Shown: positions 1-7,092 of the stretch, piece by piece
Layout: the number at the start of each line of letters is the position of its first letter
Numbering within the stretch: position 1 is the first letter of the stretch
Assembly: GCA_036844615.1 (NCBI GenBank)
Contig: DAIUFK010000047.1
Span: forward strand, 1 to 17,681
DNA from: Palsa-872 sp036844615
GTDB taxonomy: Bacteria; Chloroflexota; Dormibacteria; Dormibacterales; Dormibacteraceae
Length of the DNA stretch: 17,681 nt
Direction of reading: 5' to 3'
Made by a program: the position numbers and the translations under genes
The notes under the pieces: model-generated
Told to the model about the DNA's origin: nothing
Seen by the model: only the letters and a program-made list of their open reading frames with translations
The model's database searches: none

Positions 1-35
1 CGATCGATCGGCCAAACGTCTTGCGTCGCGAGCAT
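1..35 (-). CDS. 5' end of a leftward gene cut by the window edge (possible 13E12-like paralogue)
   Basis: Only 11 codons are visible (MLATQDVWPID), running off the left edge from an ATG at 35-33. The case for a gene is the promoter, not the protein: a -35 TTGACC, 17-base spacer and -10 TACCAT lie just upstream on the minus strand, and this ATG begins six bases after the -10, as expected for a leaderless mRNA. The DUF222/HNH gene at 15061 has the same geometry, the same operator core and a similar N-terminus (it starts ML). That makes a second family member plausible, but this is inference. An alternative ATG at 43-41 would give MFLCSRRKTF in another frame. Confidence 0.35.
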   Translation of the reverse strand, partial: MLATQDVWPID

Positions 36-41
36 AGAAAC

Positions 42-70
42 ATGGTACAAACATATGTTCGCCAGGTCAA
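42..70 (-). promoter_or_regulatory. Leftward sigma70-type promoter with an SOS-box-like operator in its spacer
   Basis: On the minus strand there is TTGACC (70-65), a 17-base spacer, then TACCAT (47-42). The spacer contains CGAACATATGTTTG (61-48), which differs by one base from the symmetric actinobacterial SOS/LexA box CGAAC-N4-GTTCG. A repressor bound there would block the promoter. The site matches the one at 15025-15054 in core, position and distance to the ATG. The operator assignment is inferred; no lexA gene is in the window. Confidence 0.6.
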
Positions 71-315
71 GGTTTCGACGCGGTTAATTTGTCTTTCTTG
101 CGACCTGTTCTTCAGCCCCGCATCGCCCCGCCGCCCCGCGTCCTCCAAGCCTCCAACGCCCCACCAACACCCTCTTCCCAGCCCGTGAACCCACGCGCCA
201 CCACCACCAAACCAATCCTCTTCCCAGCCCGTCCCCAACCCCGCCCGACCACAAGGCGTGGTCCTAAACTCCCCCCGACCCACAAAATCTAGTCCGCAGA
301 CGCCCCGGTTGCCGA
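71..315. other. C-rich noncoding region between the leftward gene and ftsA
   Basis: I see no credible gene here. The plus strand is strongly C-rich and low in complexity. An open frame at 89-292 would encode a Pro/Arg/Thr-rich peptide with no recognisable motif, as expected from base composition. The region contains a 16-base direct repeat (171-186 and 217-232) and a segment (174-204) that resembles the reverse complement of 14735-14768 upstream of the DUF222/HNH gene. Confidence 0.6.
171..232. repeat. Short direct repeat, two 16-base copies
   Basis: CCTCTTCCCAGCCCGT occurs identically at 171-186 and 217-232, with 30 bases of C/A-rich sequence between the copies. The function is unknown; it may simply reflect local duplication in low-complexity DNA. 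Confidence 0.7.
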
Positions 316-321
316 TATAAT
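316..321 (+). promoter_or_regulatory. Probable -10 element of the ftsA promoter
   Basis: TATAAT, a perfect -10 hexamer, stands out in GC-rich surroundings 61 bases before the ftsA start. No good -35 is seen at 16-18 bases upstream. Transcription would begin near 328, giving a leader of about 54 bases that carries the GGAGG at 363-367. Confidence 0.55.
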
Positions 322-362
322 CCAGCGCAGCCCGCCCCCAGTTCCAGCCCACGTTCCACCCA

Positions 363-367
363 GGAGG
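363..367 (+). promoter_or_regulatory. Ribosome-binding site of ftsA
   Basis: GGAGG lies 14 bases before the TTG at 382. The spacing is long, but it is the only Shine-Dalgarno match, and the TTG gives the expected FtsA N-terminus, so it supports a TTG start. Confidence 0.55.
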
Positions 368-381
368 CAACCGCACCAGTT

Positions 382-1617
382 TTGTCACGGCGGAAGCGTA
401 CCGTCGGTCTCGACCTTGGCACGAGCCGGGTCGCTGTGGTCATCGCCGAGTCTGACGACCCCGGCGCCCCGGTGACCATCATCGGCGTGGGCGAGAGCCC
501 CTCCGACGGCCTGCGCAAGGGAGTGGTCGTCAACCTGGAGAAAACCATCGCCTCCATCCAGGCTGCCGCCGTGGCCGCCGAACGCATGGCGGGCCAGCGC
601 ATCGAATCGGTGGTCGTCTCCCTCGCGGGAGGCCACCTCTACTCCCAGAACTCGACGGGTGTGGTCGCCGTGGCGCGCCCCGACCACGAGATCGGCGAGG
701 ACGACGTGCAGCGCGTTGTCGAAGCCTCGCGCGCGGTCAGCGTCGCCTCCGATCGCCAGGTCATCCACGTCATCCCCCGCGCCTACACCGTCGACGGCCA
801 AGACGGAGTGCGCGACGCGGTAGGCATGACAGGCCACCGCCTGGAAGTCGAGACCAACATCATCACCGGCGCCCAGACCGCCGTCCAGAACGTGATCAAG
901 TGCGTCCACGGAGCCGGCTTCGACATCGAAGACGTCGTCTGCTCAGGCCTCGCCGCGGGCGAGGGCGTGCTCACGCCCCAAGAAGTCGATCTCGGCGTCT
1001 GCCTCGTCGAGATCGGAGCCGGCACCACGGCCGTCGTCGTCTACAACGACGGCTCCGCGCGACACCTCGCGGTCCTGCCGGTGGGCGGCAACCACGTGAC
1101 CAGCGACATCGCGATAGGCCTGCGAACTACCCTCGACGAGGCCGAGAGCCTCAAGCTCAACTACGGCCACACGCTCCCCGACGTCATCGACCACGGCGAG
1201 AAGGTCGAGGTGCGGCAGGTCGGCGGCGACCGCATCCAGGCGCTCCCCCGCCGCTTCCTTGCCGAGATCATCGGCCCCCGTATGCGCGAGATCTTCCAGA
1301 TGGCCCGCGAAGAGGTGCGCAAGAGCGGCTTCGACGGCCTACTGCCCGCCGGCGTCGTGGTAACAGGCGGTGGCGCGCGCCTCATGGGCACCACCGATGC
1401 GGCCCAGGCCGTCTTCGACGCCTCAGTCCGCCTCGGCCAGCCCCTCGGCCTCGCAGGCCTCGCCGACCGCGCGCAGGGACCCTCCTTCGCCGTAGCCGCA
1501 GGCCTCGTCAAGTGGGGCTCACGGGCTCCCGCCCGCGGCTACGCCAGCGCTCGCCAGCCGATGACCATGGGCTTGACGTATCAAAAAACAGTGAGGTGGC
1601 TGCGCGATTTTTTCTAG
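382..1617 (+). CDS. ftsA: Cell division protein FtsA
   Basis: FtsA is the actin-like ATPase that tethers FtsZ filaments to the inner face of the membrane and recruits the divisome. The 411-residue protein has the actin-fold phosphate-1 loop (GLDLGTSRVAVV, 9-20), an SHS2/1C domain with VVVSLAGGHLYS (77-88), the phosphate-2 segment EIGAGTTAVVVY (210-221) and an adenosine-binding GVVVTGGGARLMG segment near 325-337. The C-terminus (KTVRWLRDFF) is the expected amphipathic membrane-targeting helix, so the gene is complete. The start is TTG at 382; no ATG or GTG gives a full N-terminus. ftsZ follows after 70 bases. No ftsQ or mur genes precede it, so this ftsAZ pair is separated from the rest of a classical dcw cluster, at least on the left side. 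The assignment is secure. Confidence 0.96.
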   Translation: MSRRKRTVGLDLGTSRVAVVIAESDDPGAPVTIIGVGESPSDGLRKGVVVNLEKTIASIQAAAVAAERMAGQRIESVVVSLAGGHLYSQNSTGVVAVARPDHEIGEDDVQRVVEASRAVSVASDRQVIHVIPRAYTVDGQDGVRDAVGMTGHRLEVETNIITGAQTAVQNVIKCVHGAGFDIEDVVCSGLAAGEGVLTPQEVDLGVCLVEIGAGTTAVVVYNDGSARHLAVLPVGGNHVTSDIAIGLRTTLDEAESLKLNYGHTLPDVIDHGEKVEVRQVGGDRIQALPRRFLAEIIGPRMREIFQMAREEVRKSGFDGLLPAGVVVTGGGARLMGTTDAAQAVFDASVRLGQPLGLAGLADRAQGPSFAVAAGLVKWGSRAPARGYASARQPMTMGLTYQKTVRWLRDFF

Positions 1618-1676
1618 AGAACAGACCCGAAACCAGCTGGAGCTCGCCATAGCAAAAGCACAAACACATGATCACC

Positions 1677-1682
1677 AGGAGG
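1677..1682 (+). promoter_or_regulatory. Strong ribosome-binding site of ftsZ
   Basis: AGGAGG lies five bases before the ATG at 1688. It is the best Shine-Dalgarno match in the window and fits the high expression FtsZ needs relative to FtsA. Confidence 0.8.
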
Positions 1683-1687
1683 ACGTA

Positions 1688-2755
1688 ATGAAAGAGAGCC
1701 AGTTGCATGAAGGGCGGGCCCGCATCAAGGTCGTCGGCTGCGGCGGCGGCGGTGGGAACGCGGTCAACCGAATGATCTCGAAAGCGCTCAAGGTCGAGTT
1801 CATCGCCGTCAACACCGACAAACAGGCGCTCGAGCGCTGCCAGGCGGACGTCAAGGTCCATATGGGCAACAAGATCACCCGCGGCCTCGGTGCAGGAGGG
1901 GATTGGACGCGCGGCCGCGACGCCGCTGACGAGAGCCGGACCGAGCTCTCCGCAGTGGTGCAGGACTCGGACATGGTGTTCATCACCGCCGGGATGGGCG
2001 GCGGCACTGGCACCGGCTCGGCCGCCATCGTGGCCCAGCTGGCCAAGGAATCGGGAGCGCTGACCATCGGCGTGGTCACACGCCCCTTCGGGTTTGAAGG
2101 CCGCGTGCGCAACGAGACCGCCGAAGAAGGCATCAAGTCGCTCCGCAGCCAGGTCGACGCGCTGATCGTCATCCCGAACGACAGGCTTGCCCAGGTCGCT
2201 AACTCCAAGACGACCCTCGAAGAAGCCTTCCGCATGGCCGACGACGTGTTGCGCCAGGGCGTCCAGGGCATCTCTGACCTCGTCACGAACCCCGGCGTCA
2301 TCAACCTCGACTTCGCCGACGTGAAAGCGATCATGGAGAACGCGGGCGAGGCCCTCATGGGCATCGGACACGGAGCTGGCGACAGCAGGGCCGAGGACGC
2401 TGCCAAGCAGGCAGTGTCGAGCCCCCTCCTCGAGACCTCCATCGACGGCGCGAAGGGGATTCTCTTCAACATCACAGCCGGCAAGGACATCACTCTGCAG
2501 GAGGTGCAGAAGGCCGCGGAGATCGTGCGAGCGGCCGCCGACCCCGCCGCCAACATCATCTTCGGCGTCGTCCGCGACGACACGATGCAGGGTGAGATCA
2601 AGATCACTGTCATCGCGACGGGCTTTGGCGCCAAGAGTTCGACCGAGGTCAAGCACGACACCCAGCGCAGGGCTCTCGAGCGCGAGCGGCCTGAGTTCGG
2701 TAGTGACGACCTGAGCGACATCAACATCCCGGCGTTCCTTCGCAACCGGATGTAG
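1688..2755 (+). CDS. ftsZ: Cell division GTPase FtsZ
   Basis: FtsZ is the tubulin-like GTPase that polymerises into the cytokinetic ring. The 355-residue protein has the GTP-binding signature GGGTGTG (104-110), a nucleotide-contacting GCGGGGGNAVNRM segment (17-29) and the T7 loop NLDFADVKAIM (206-216) with both acidic residues, so it should hydrolyse GTP. The globular core ends near 315. The disordered linker is only about 25 residues and leads to the C-terminal peptide DINIPAFLRNRM (344-355), which binds FtsA and other partners. The loop after GLGAGG reads DWTRGR rather than the usual NPEVGR-like form, and tubulin signature positions after GTGTG are SAA rather than AAP. The stop codon overlaps the nrdR ribosome-binding site. 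Confidence 0.98.
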   Translation: MKESQLHEGRARIKVVGCGGGGGNAVNRMISKALKVEFIAVNTDKQALERCQADVKVHMGNKITRGLGAGGDWTRGRDAADESRTELSAVVQDSDMVFITAGMGGGTGTGSAAIVAQLAKESGALTIGVVTRPFGFEGRVRNETAEEGIKSLRSQVDALIVIPNDRLAQVANSKTTLEEAFRMADDVLRQGVQGISDLVTNPGVINLDFADVKAIMENAGEALMGIGHGAGDSRAEDAAKQAVSSPLLETSIDGAKGILFNITAGKDITLQEVQKAAEIVRAAADPAANIIFGVVRDDTMQGEIKITVIATGFGAKSSTEVKHDTQRRALERERPEFGSDDLSDINIPAFLRNRM

Positions 2756-2767
2756 GGAGCAGACAAC

Positions 2768-3210
2768 ATGAGATGCCCGTACTGCGGTCACCACGACCTG
2801 AAGGTCGTGGACTCTCGCGACTCGGAGGTCGGGGAGGCGATTCGGCGCAGGCGTGAGTGCCTGCAGTGCGGGCAGCGATTCACCACGTACGAACGCATCG
2901 AGGCGGTGCCCTTTTACGTCACCAAGAAGGACGGCCGCCGAGAGGACTTCGACCCGCAGAAGCTGTTCACGGGCCTCAAGAAGGCGACCGAGAAGCGAGA
3001 CATCTCGCCTGAGCGACTGCGCGCGATCGTTGACGACATCGAGGCAGAGCTGCGGCGGTCGGGTCGCGTGGAGATCCCGAGCGGAGAGATCGGCGAGATG
3101 GTGATGGACAGGCTGCGCGATCTGGACGAGGTCGCGTACATCCGCTTCGCGTCGGTCTATCGAGAGTTCATGGACCTCCAGCAGGTGAAACGAGAGATCG
3201 AGCAGGTCCT
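2768..3210 (+). CDS. nrdR: Transcriptional repressor NrdR (3' end lost in the assembly gap)
   Basis: NrdR represses ribonucleotide reductase genes when ATP/dATP levels are high. Residues 1-34 form the zinc ribbon (C3, C6, C31, C34), and 46-136 form the ATP-cone, with FYVTKKDGRREDFDPQKLF and the conserved VAYIRFASVYREF segment. About 147 codons are visible before the N run. The family is usually about 150-160 residues, so only a few codons and the stop are missing. GGGAG (2755-2759) eight bases upstream supports the ATG at 2768. An NrdR-box regulon is expected, but no reductase genes or paired NrdR boxes are in the window. The R2-like protein at 16257-17222 is not a normal reductase subunit. 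Confidence 0.95.
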
Positions 3211-3310
3211 NNNNNNNNNNNNNNNNNNNNNNNNNNNNNNNNNNNNNNNNNNNNNNNNNNNNNNNNNNNNNNNNNNNNNNNNNNNNNNNNNNNNNNNNNN
3301 NNNNNNNNNN
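3211..3310. other. Assembly gap of 100 N
   Basis: Exactly 100 N separate the end of nrdR from the beginning of yggS. Round-number runs are usually scaffold placeholders of unknown true length. The stop of nrdR and the start of yggS must be here; whole genes could be missing too. Confidence 0.95.
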
Positions 3311-3950
3311 GGAGATCGCGCAGCGCCTCGTATCGGTGCGCGAGCGAATCGCCAGGACCGGTCGCAACCCAGACGACATCGTCATCGTCGCCGTCACGAA
3401 GGGCTTCGGTGCGGAAACCTGCAAGGCAGCCATCGAGGCGGGCCTGAGGGTCCTTGGCGAGAACCGCGTTCACGAGGCGAAGCTGAAGATGGAGGAGCTG
3501 CCCGGCGCCGAGTGGCACCTCATCGGCCACCTTCAGACCAACAAGGTTCGCCAGGCCGCCGGCAGCTTCGCCCTCATCCATTCGGTGGACTCGGTCCGCC
3601 TGGCCACCGAGCTGGCACGCGCGGATCCGAAGCAGGCGGTCCTGTTGGAGATCAATGTCGCGCGCGAGGCGCAGAAGCAGGGCGTGGACCCGGACAAGGC
3701 GCTGGAGGCGATCGAGGCGGTGTCGAACCTGCTCCCGCTGCATGGCCTGATGGCGATGGGGCCGACGCATGGCGATCCCGCCCCCGCCTTCACGGACCTG
3801 AGGCAGCTCCGCGACCAGGCCGAGCAGCGACTCGGTAAGAGCCTGCCGGTACTATCGATGGGCATGAGCGGGGATTTCGAAGCGGCCCTCGCGGCCGGAA
3901 GCACGATGCTGCGATTGGGCCAGGCGCTCTTCGGACCGCGACCCACCTGA
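3311..3950 (+). CDS. PLP homeostasis protein, YggS/PLPBP family (5' end in the gap)
   Basis: This family binds pyridoxal 5'-phosphate without known catalysis and buffers PLP and amino-acid metabolism. The frame is open from the first base after the gap (EIAQRLVSVRERIARTGRNPDD). Family marks follow in order: the PLP-lysine segment IVAVTKGF, GENRVHEAKLK, WHLIGHLQTNKVR, the phosphate-binding LSMGMSGDFEAAL, and TMLRLGQALFGPR at the C-terminus. The GTG at 3336 is not a good start, because homologous sequence (IAQRL..VRERI) already lies upstream of it, so the true start is in the N run. The stop is four bases before yggT, the common yggS-yggT arrangement near ftsZ. Confidence 0.93.
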
Positions 3951-3954
3951 CGGC

Positions 3955-4251
3955 ATGGGCGCGATAGCCTCGTTCCTGATCCTCGTTCTGTGGCTGTTCG
4001 TGATCGTGATCTTCGTGCGGGTTGTGATCTCGTGGGTAAGCCCCTACCTGACCGGCTACGGACGGGCGGCCTATGACCGGCGCCCGACCGGCTTCGTCGC
4101 GGTGGTCGCGGGCCTCACGTTTCGGATCACCGAGCCCGTGCTCGCGCCCGTGCGCCGGCGCCTGCCGCCCGTATCGGGGATGGACCTGTCTCCCTTCGTG
4201 GTCACGATCGCGTGCTACTTCCTTATCAACGCGCTCGGCTACGCCACCTAG
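3955..4251 (+). CDS. YggT-family small membrane protein
   Basis: A 98-residue integral membrane protein with two hydrophobic segments (about 5-26 and 76-95) around a short basic loop. The pattern RVVISWVSPY, TEPVLAPVRRRLPPVSGMDLSPFVV is the YggT family signature. The molecular role is unsettled; relatives have been tied to cell division, osmotic shock and thylakoid or septum organisation, which fits its place after ftsZ and yggS. It starts four bases after the yggS stop and its TAG directly abuts the ileS ATG, so it is surely cotranscribed. In many Gram-positive relatives a divIVA gene sits between yggT and ileS; here there is none. Confidence 0.88.
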   Translation: MGAIASFLILVLWLFVIVIFVRVVISWVSPYLTGYGRAAYDRRPTGFVAVVAGLTFRITEPVLAPVRRRLPPVSGMDLSPFVVTIACYFLINALGYAT

Positions 4252-7092
4252 ATGTTCGACAAAGTCGATCAAAAGGTCAACTTTCCGGAGCTCGAGAAGG
4301 AGCTGATGGCGAAATGGAAGGACGAGGGCACCTTCCAGAAATCGCTCGAGCTGCGCGAAGGCAAGCCGCGCTTCGTCTTCTACGAGGGCCCACCCACTGC
4401 CAACGGCAAGCCCGCCACGCACCACATCCTCGCCCGGGCGTTCAAGGACCTCTTCGGCCGCTACAAGACGATGAAGGGTTTCTACGTGGAGCGCATAGCG
4501 GGCTGGGACACGCACGGCCTTCCTGTCGAGATCGAGGTGGAGAAGAAGCTCGGTATCCAGGGCAAGTTCGAGATCGAGAACGAGGTAGGCATCGAGCGCT
4601 TCAACCAACTGTGCCGCGAGAGCGTGCACGAATATGTGACCGACTGGGTCGCCTTCAGCGAGCGCATGGCGTTCTGGCAGGACTACGACTCCGCGTACTG
4701 GACGCTGACCTCCGACTACATCCAGTCGGTGTGGTGGTCGCTCAGCGAGATGTGGAAGCAGGGCCTTGTTTACAAGGGCTTTCGCGTGGCTCCCTACTGC
4801 TCGCGCTGCGCCACCCCGCTCTCGAGCCACGAGCTTGCGCAGGGCTACCGGGACAACGTGCCCGACCCCAGCGTCTTCGTTCGCTTTCGCCTGAAGAGTG
4901 ACCCCCAAACGTCGATCCTCGCCTGGACGACCACGCCGTGGACCCTCCCCGGCAACGTTGCGCTCGCGGTCGCGAACGACGTCGACTACATCAAGGTGAA
5001 GGAAGGCGACGGGTTCCTGATCCTTGCCGAAGCAAGGCTGGAGATCCTCAACGAGAGGCCGGAGGTCGTCGACAGGATGAAGGGCCGCGACCTTGTCGGC
5101 CTCGATTACGAGCCCCTCTTTCCCTACTCGGTCCCGAGCGAAGGCCGCGCGCACTACGTCGTCGACGCGGACTTCGTCTCCACCGAGGAGGGCACCGGCG
5201 TCGTGCACACCTCGGCGCTGTACGGCGTCGACGACCTCAAGCTCTGCCAGGAGAAGGGAATCCCCTTCCGCCACACGGTGGGCCTCGACGGCAAGTTCCT
5301 GCCCTATGTCGAGAAGTTCGCGGGCCTCCACGTCAAGGAAGCAGACCCCGTCATCCTCGACGACCTCAGGGAGCGCGGCCTGCTGTACAAAGCCGAGACG
5401 ATCCTCCACACGTACCCCGAGTGCTGGCGCTGCAAGACGCCTCTGATCTATTACGCCCTCGACTCCTGGTACATCCGCACCACCGAACGCAAAGCGGAGC
5501 TCATCGCCAACAACGCAGCCACCAACTGGGTGCCGGCTCACGTGAAGACCGGGCGCATGGGCGACTGGCTCGAGAACAACGTCGACTGGGCGATCTCCCG
5601 GTCCCGCTACTGGGGCACGCCGCTGCCCTTCTGGGTGTGCGACAAGTGCGGCGACCAGCGGTGTGTGAGCTCGGCATCGGAGATCGGCCTCGCCGACGAT
5701 GCGGATCTGCACCGGCCGTTTATCGACGAAGTCACCCTGCCATGCACGAAGTGCGATGGGGTGATGCGGCGCGTCCCCGAGGTGCTGGACTGCTGGTACG
5801 ACTCGGGCGCGATGCCCTTCGCGCAGCGCGCCTATCCCAGGAAGGGCCACGACGAGTTCAAGGAAACATTTCCCGCCGACTTCATCTCCGAGGCCCTCGA
5901 CCAGACGCGCGGCTGGTTCTACTCGCTGCTCGCCATCTCCACGCTTCTTTTCAAGCAGAACTCCTATCGCAACGTGATCTGCCTGGGCCTCGTCGTCGAC
6001 CCCAAGGGAAGGAAGGCGTCGAAATCTCGCGGCAACGTGCTCGACCCCAACTACCTCTTCGACAACTTCGGCTCGGACGCCGTGCGCTGGTACTTCTTCA
6101 CCTCGACGCAGGTGGGCGAGAACTACCGCACGGGCACCGACACCCTTCGGGAAACCGTGCAGCAGTTCTTCATCCCGCTGTGGAACTGCTACTCGTTCTT
6201 TGTAACCTACGCGCGGCTCGACAACTTCGACCCGTCGCAAGCGCAGGTGCCACTCAACGAGCGACACGTGCTCGACAGGTGGCTCCTCTCGAGGCTGAGC
6301 GGGCTTAACTCCTCGGTGTCAGGAGGACTCGACAAGTACGACGCGATCGAGCCGGCCCGGAGGATCCAGCGCTTCGTCGACGACCTGTCGAACTGGTACA
6401 TCCGGCGCTCGCGACGCAGGTTCTGGAAGTCACAGTCCGACAGGGACAAGCTTGCCGCGTACCAGACGCTGTTCGAGGCGCTGAGCACGCTTTGCAGGCT
6501 GATGGCGCCTTTCGTCCCCTTCATGGCAGACGCCATCTACAGGAATCTTTCCGAAGGTGGTTCCGTGCACCTTGCCGACTTTCCCGAGCCGTCAGCGGCG
6601 CACGACCCCGCCGTCGAGGCGAACATGGCCCTGGCCCGGCAGGCCGTCGAGCTCGGACTTTCAGCTCGTGACGCGGCTCGCATCAAGGTCCGCCAACCCC
6701 TGGCCTCCTGCGCCCTGCCCGGCGATCCCCTTCCTGAGGAGATCGCGGCGATAGTCCGAGAGGAGCTGAACGTTAAGCAGCTGATCTTCGGCGCCCCCGA
6801 CGTAAAGCTGGACACCACGATCACCGAGGAGCTGCGCCTCGAGGGCCTTGCGCGCGAGGTGGTCAGGCTGGTGCAGGACCGCCGCAAGAAGCTGGGCCTG
6901 AACGTCGAGGACCGCATCCACACCCGTTACGAAGCCGATGGCATGCTCGTGCGCGCTTTGGAGAAGCACGCCGACTACATCAAGACCGAAACGCTGTCGG
7001 TGACTCTGGAGCATGGGCGCCAGGACGGCTTCGAAGGCGAGCAGCAGATGCTGGAAGGAGAGCAGATATGGATAGGCCTCAAGCGAGACTGA
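4252..7092 (+). CDS. ileS: Isoleucyl-tRNA synthetase, type 2-like, with an altered HIGH motif
   Basis: IleRS charges tRNA-Ile and edits misactivated valine. The 946-residue protein has PPTANGKPATHHILARAFKD (48-67), where the class I HIGH box aligns to A55-T56-H57-H58; GWDTHGLPVEIEVEKK; the editing-domain core WTTTPWTLPGN (225-235) and GTGVVHTSALYGVDD (314-328), which keeps the late Asp pair; and a KASKS loop (588-592) in place of KMSKS. CxxC pairs occur in YCSRC, CWRCK and CDKCG...CTKC. There is no C-terminal zinc finger, in keeping with the type 2 form. The ATG abuts the yggT stop, with no room for a T-box leader, and the 3' end overlaps lspA by 25 bases. The ATHH motif resembles the swapped GxHH class described for strongly mupirocin-resistant IleRS2. 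Confidence 0.96.
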   Translation: MFDKVDQKVNFPELEKELMAKWKDEGTFQKSLELREGKPRFVFYEGPPTANGKPATHHILARAFKDLFGRYKTMKGFYVERIAGWDTHGLPVEIEVEKKLGIQGKFEIENEVGIERFNQLCRESVHEYVTDWVAFSERMAFWQDYDSAYWTLTSDYIQSVWWSLSEMWKQGLVYKGFRVAPYCSRCATPLSSHELAQGYRDNVPDPSVFVRFRLKSDPQTSILAWTTTPWTLPGNVALAVANDVDYIKVKEGDGFLILAEARLEILNERPEVVDRMKGRDLVGLDYEPLFPYSVPSEGRAHYVVDADFVSTEEGTGVVHTSALYGVDDLKLCQEKGIPFRHTVGLDGKFLPYVEKFAGLHVKEADPVILDDLRERGLLYKAETILHTYPECWRCKTPLIYYALDSWYIRTTERKAELIANNAATNWVPAHVKTGRMGDWLENNVDWAISRSRYWGTPLPFWVCDKCGDQRCVSSASEIGLADDADLHRPFIDEVTLPCTKCDGVMRRVPEVLDCWYDSGAMPFAQRAYPRKGHDEFKETFPADFISEALDQTRGWFYSLLAISTLLFKQNSYRNVICLGLVVDPKGRKASKSRGNVLDPNYLFDNFGSDAVRWYFFTSTQVGENYRTGTDTLRETVQQFFIPLWNCYSFFVTYARLDNFDPSQAQVPLNERHVLDRWLLSRLSGLNSSVSGGLDKYDAIEPARRIQRFVDDLSNWYIRRSRRRFWKSQSDRDKLAAYQTLFEALSTLCRLMAPFVPFMADAIYRNLSEGGSVHLADFPEPSAAHDPAVEANMALARQAVELGLSARDAARIKVRQPLASCALPGDPLPEEIAAIVREELNVKQLIFGAPDVKLDTTITEELRLEGLAREVVRLVQDRRKKLGLNVEDRIHTRYEADGMLVRALEKHADYIKTETLSVTLEHGRQDGFEGEQQMLEGEQIWIGLKRD
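7053..7060 (+). promoter_or_regulatory. Ribosome-binding site of lspA inside ileS
   Basis: GGAAGGAG lies seven bases before the lspA ATG at 7068, within the last codons of ileS. It supports this overlapping start over later ones. Confidence 0.65.

Noticed and set aside
89..292. Pro/Arg-rich 67-residue frame before ftsA
   Set aside because: The sequence follows the C-rich composition and a 16-base repeat, with no ribosome-binding site or motif.
1508..3433. 641-residue minus-strand frame running through the N gap
   Set aside because: Opposite ftsZ and nrdR, and kept open only because N codons are not stops. It has no family features.
2768..3838. 356-residue NrdR fusion through the gap
   Set aside because: After the N run the frame is an out-of-frame shadow of yggS (Arg/Gly/Pro-rich). 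The fusion is an artefact of reading through N.
3790..6267. 825-residue open frame on the minus strand
   Set aside because: It lies opposite ileS, yggT and yggS, which have clear family motifs. Its Arg/Val/Glu-rich sequence shows no motif and reflects high-GC antisense coding bias.
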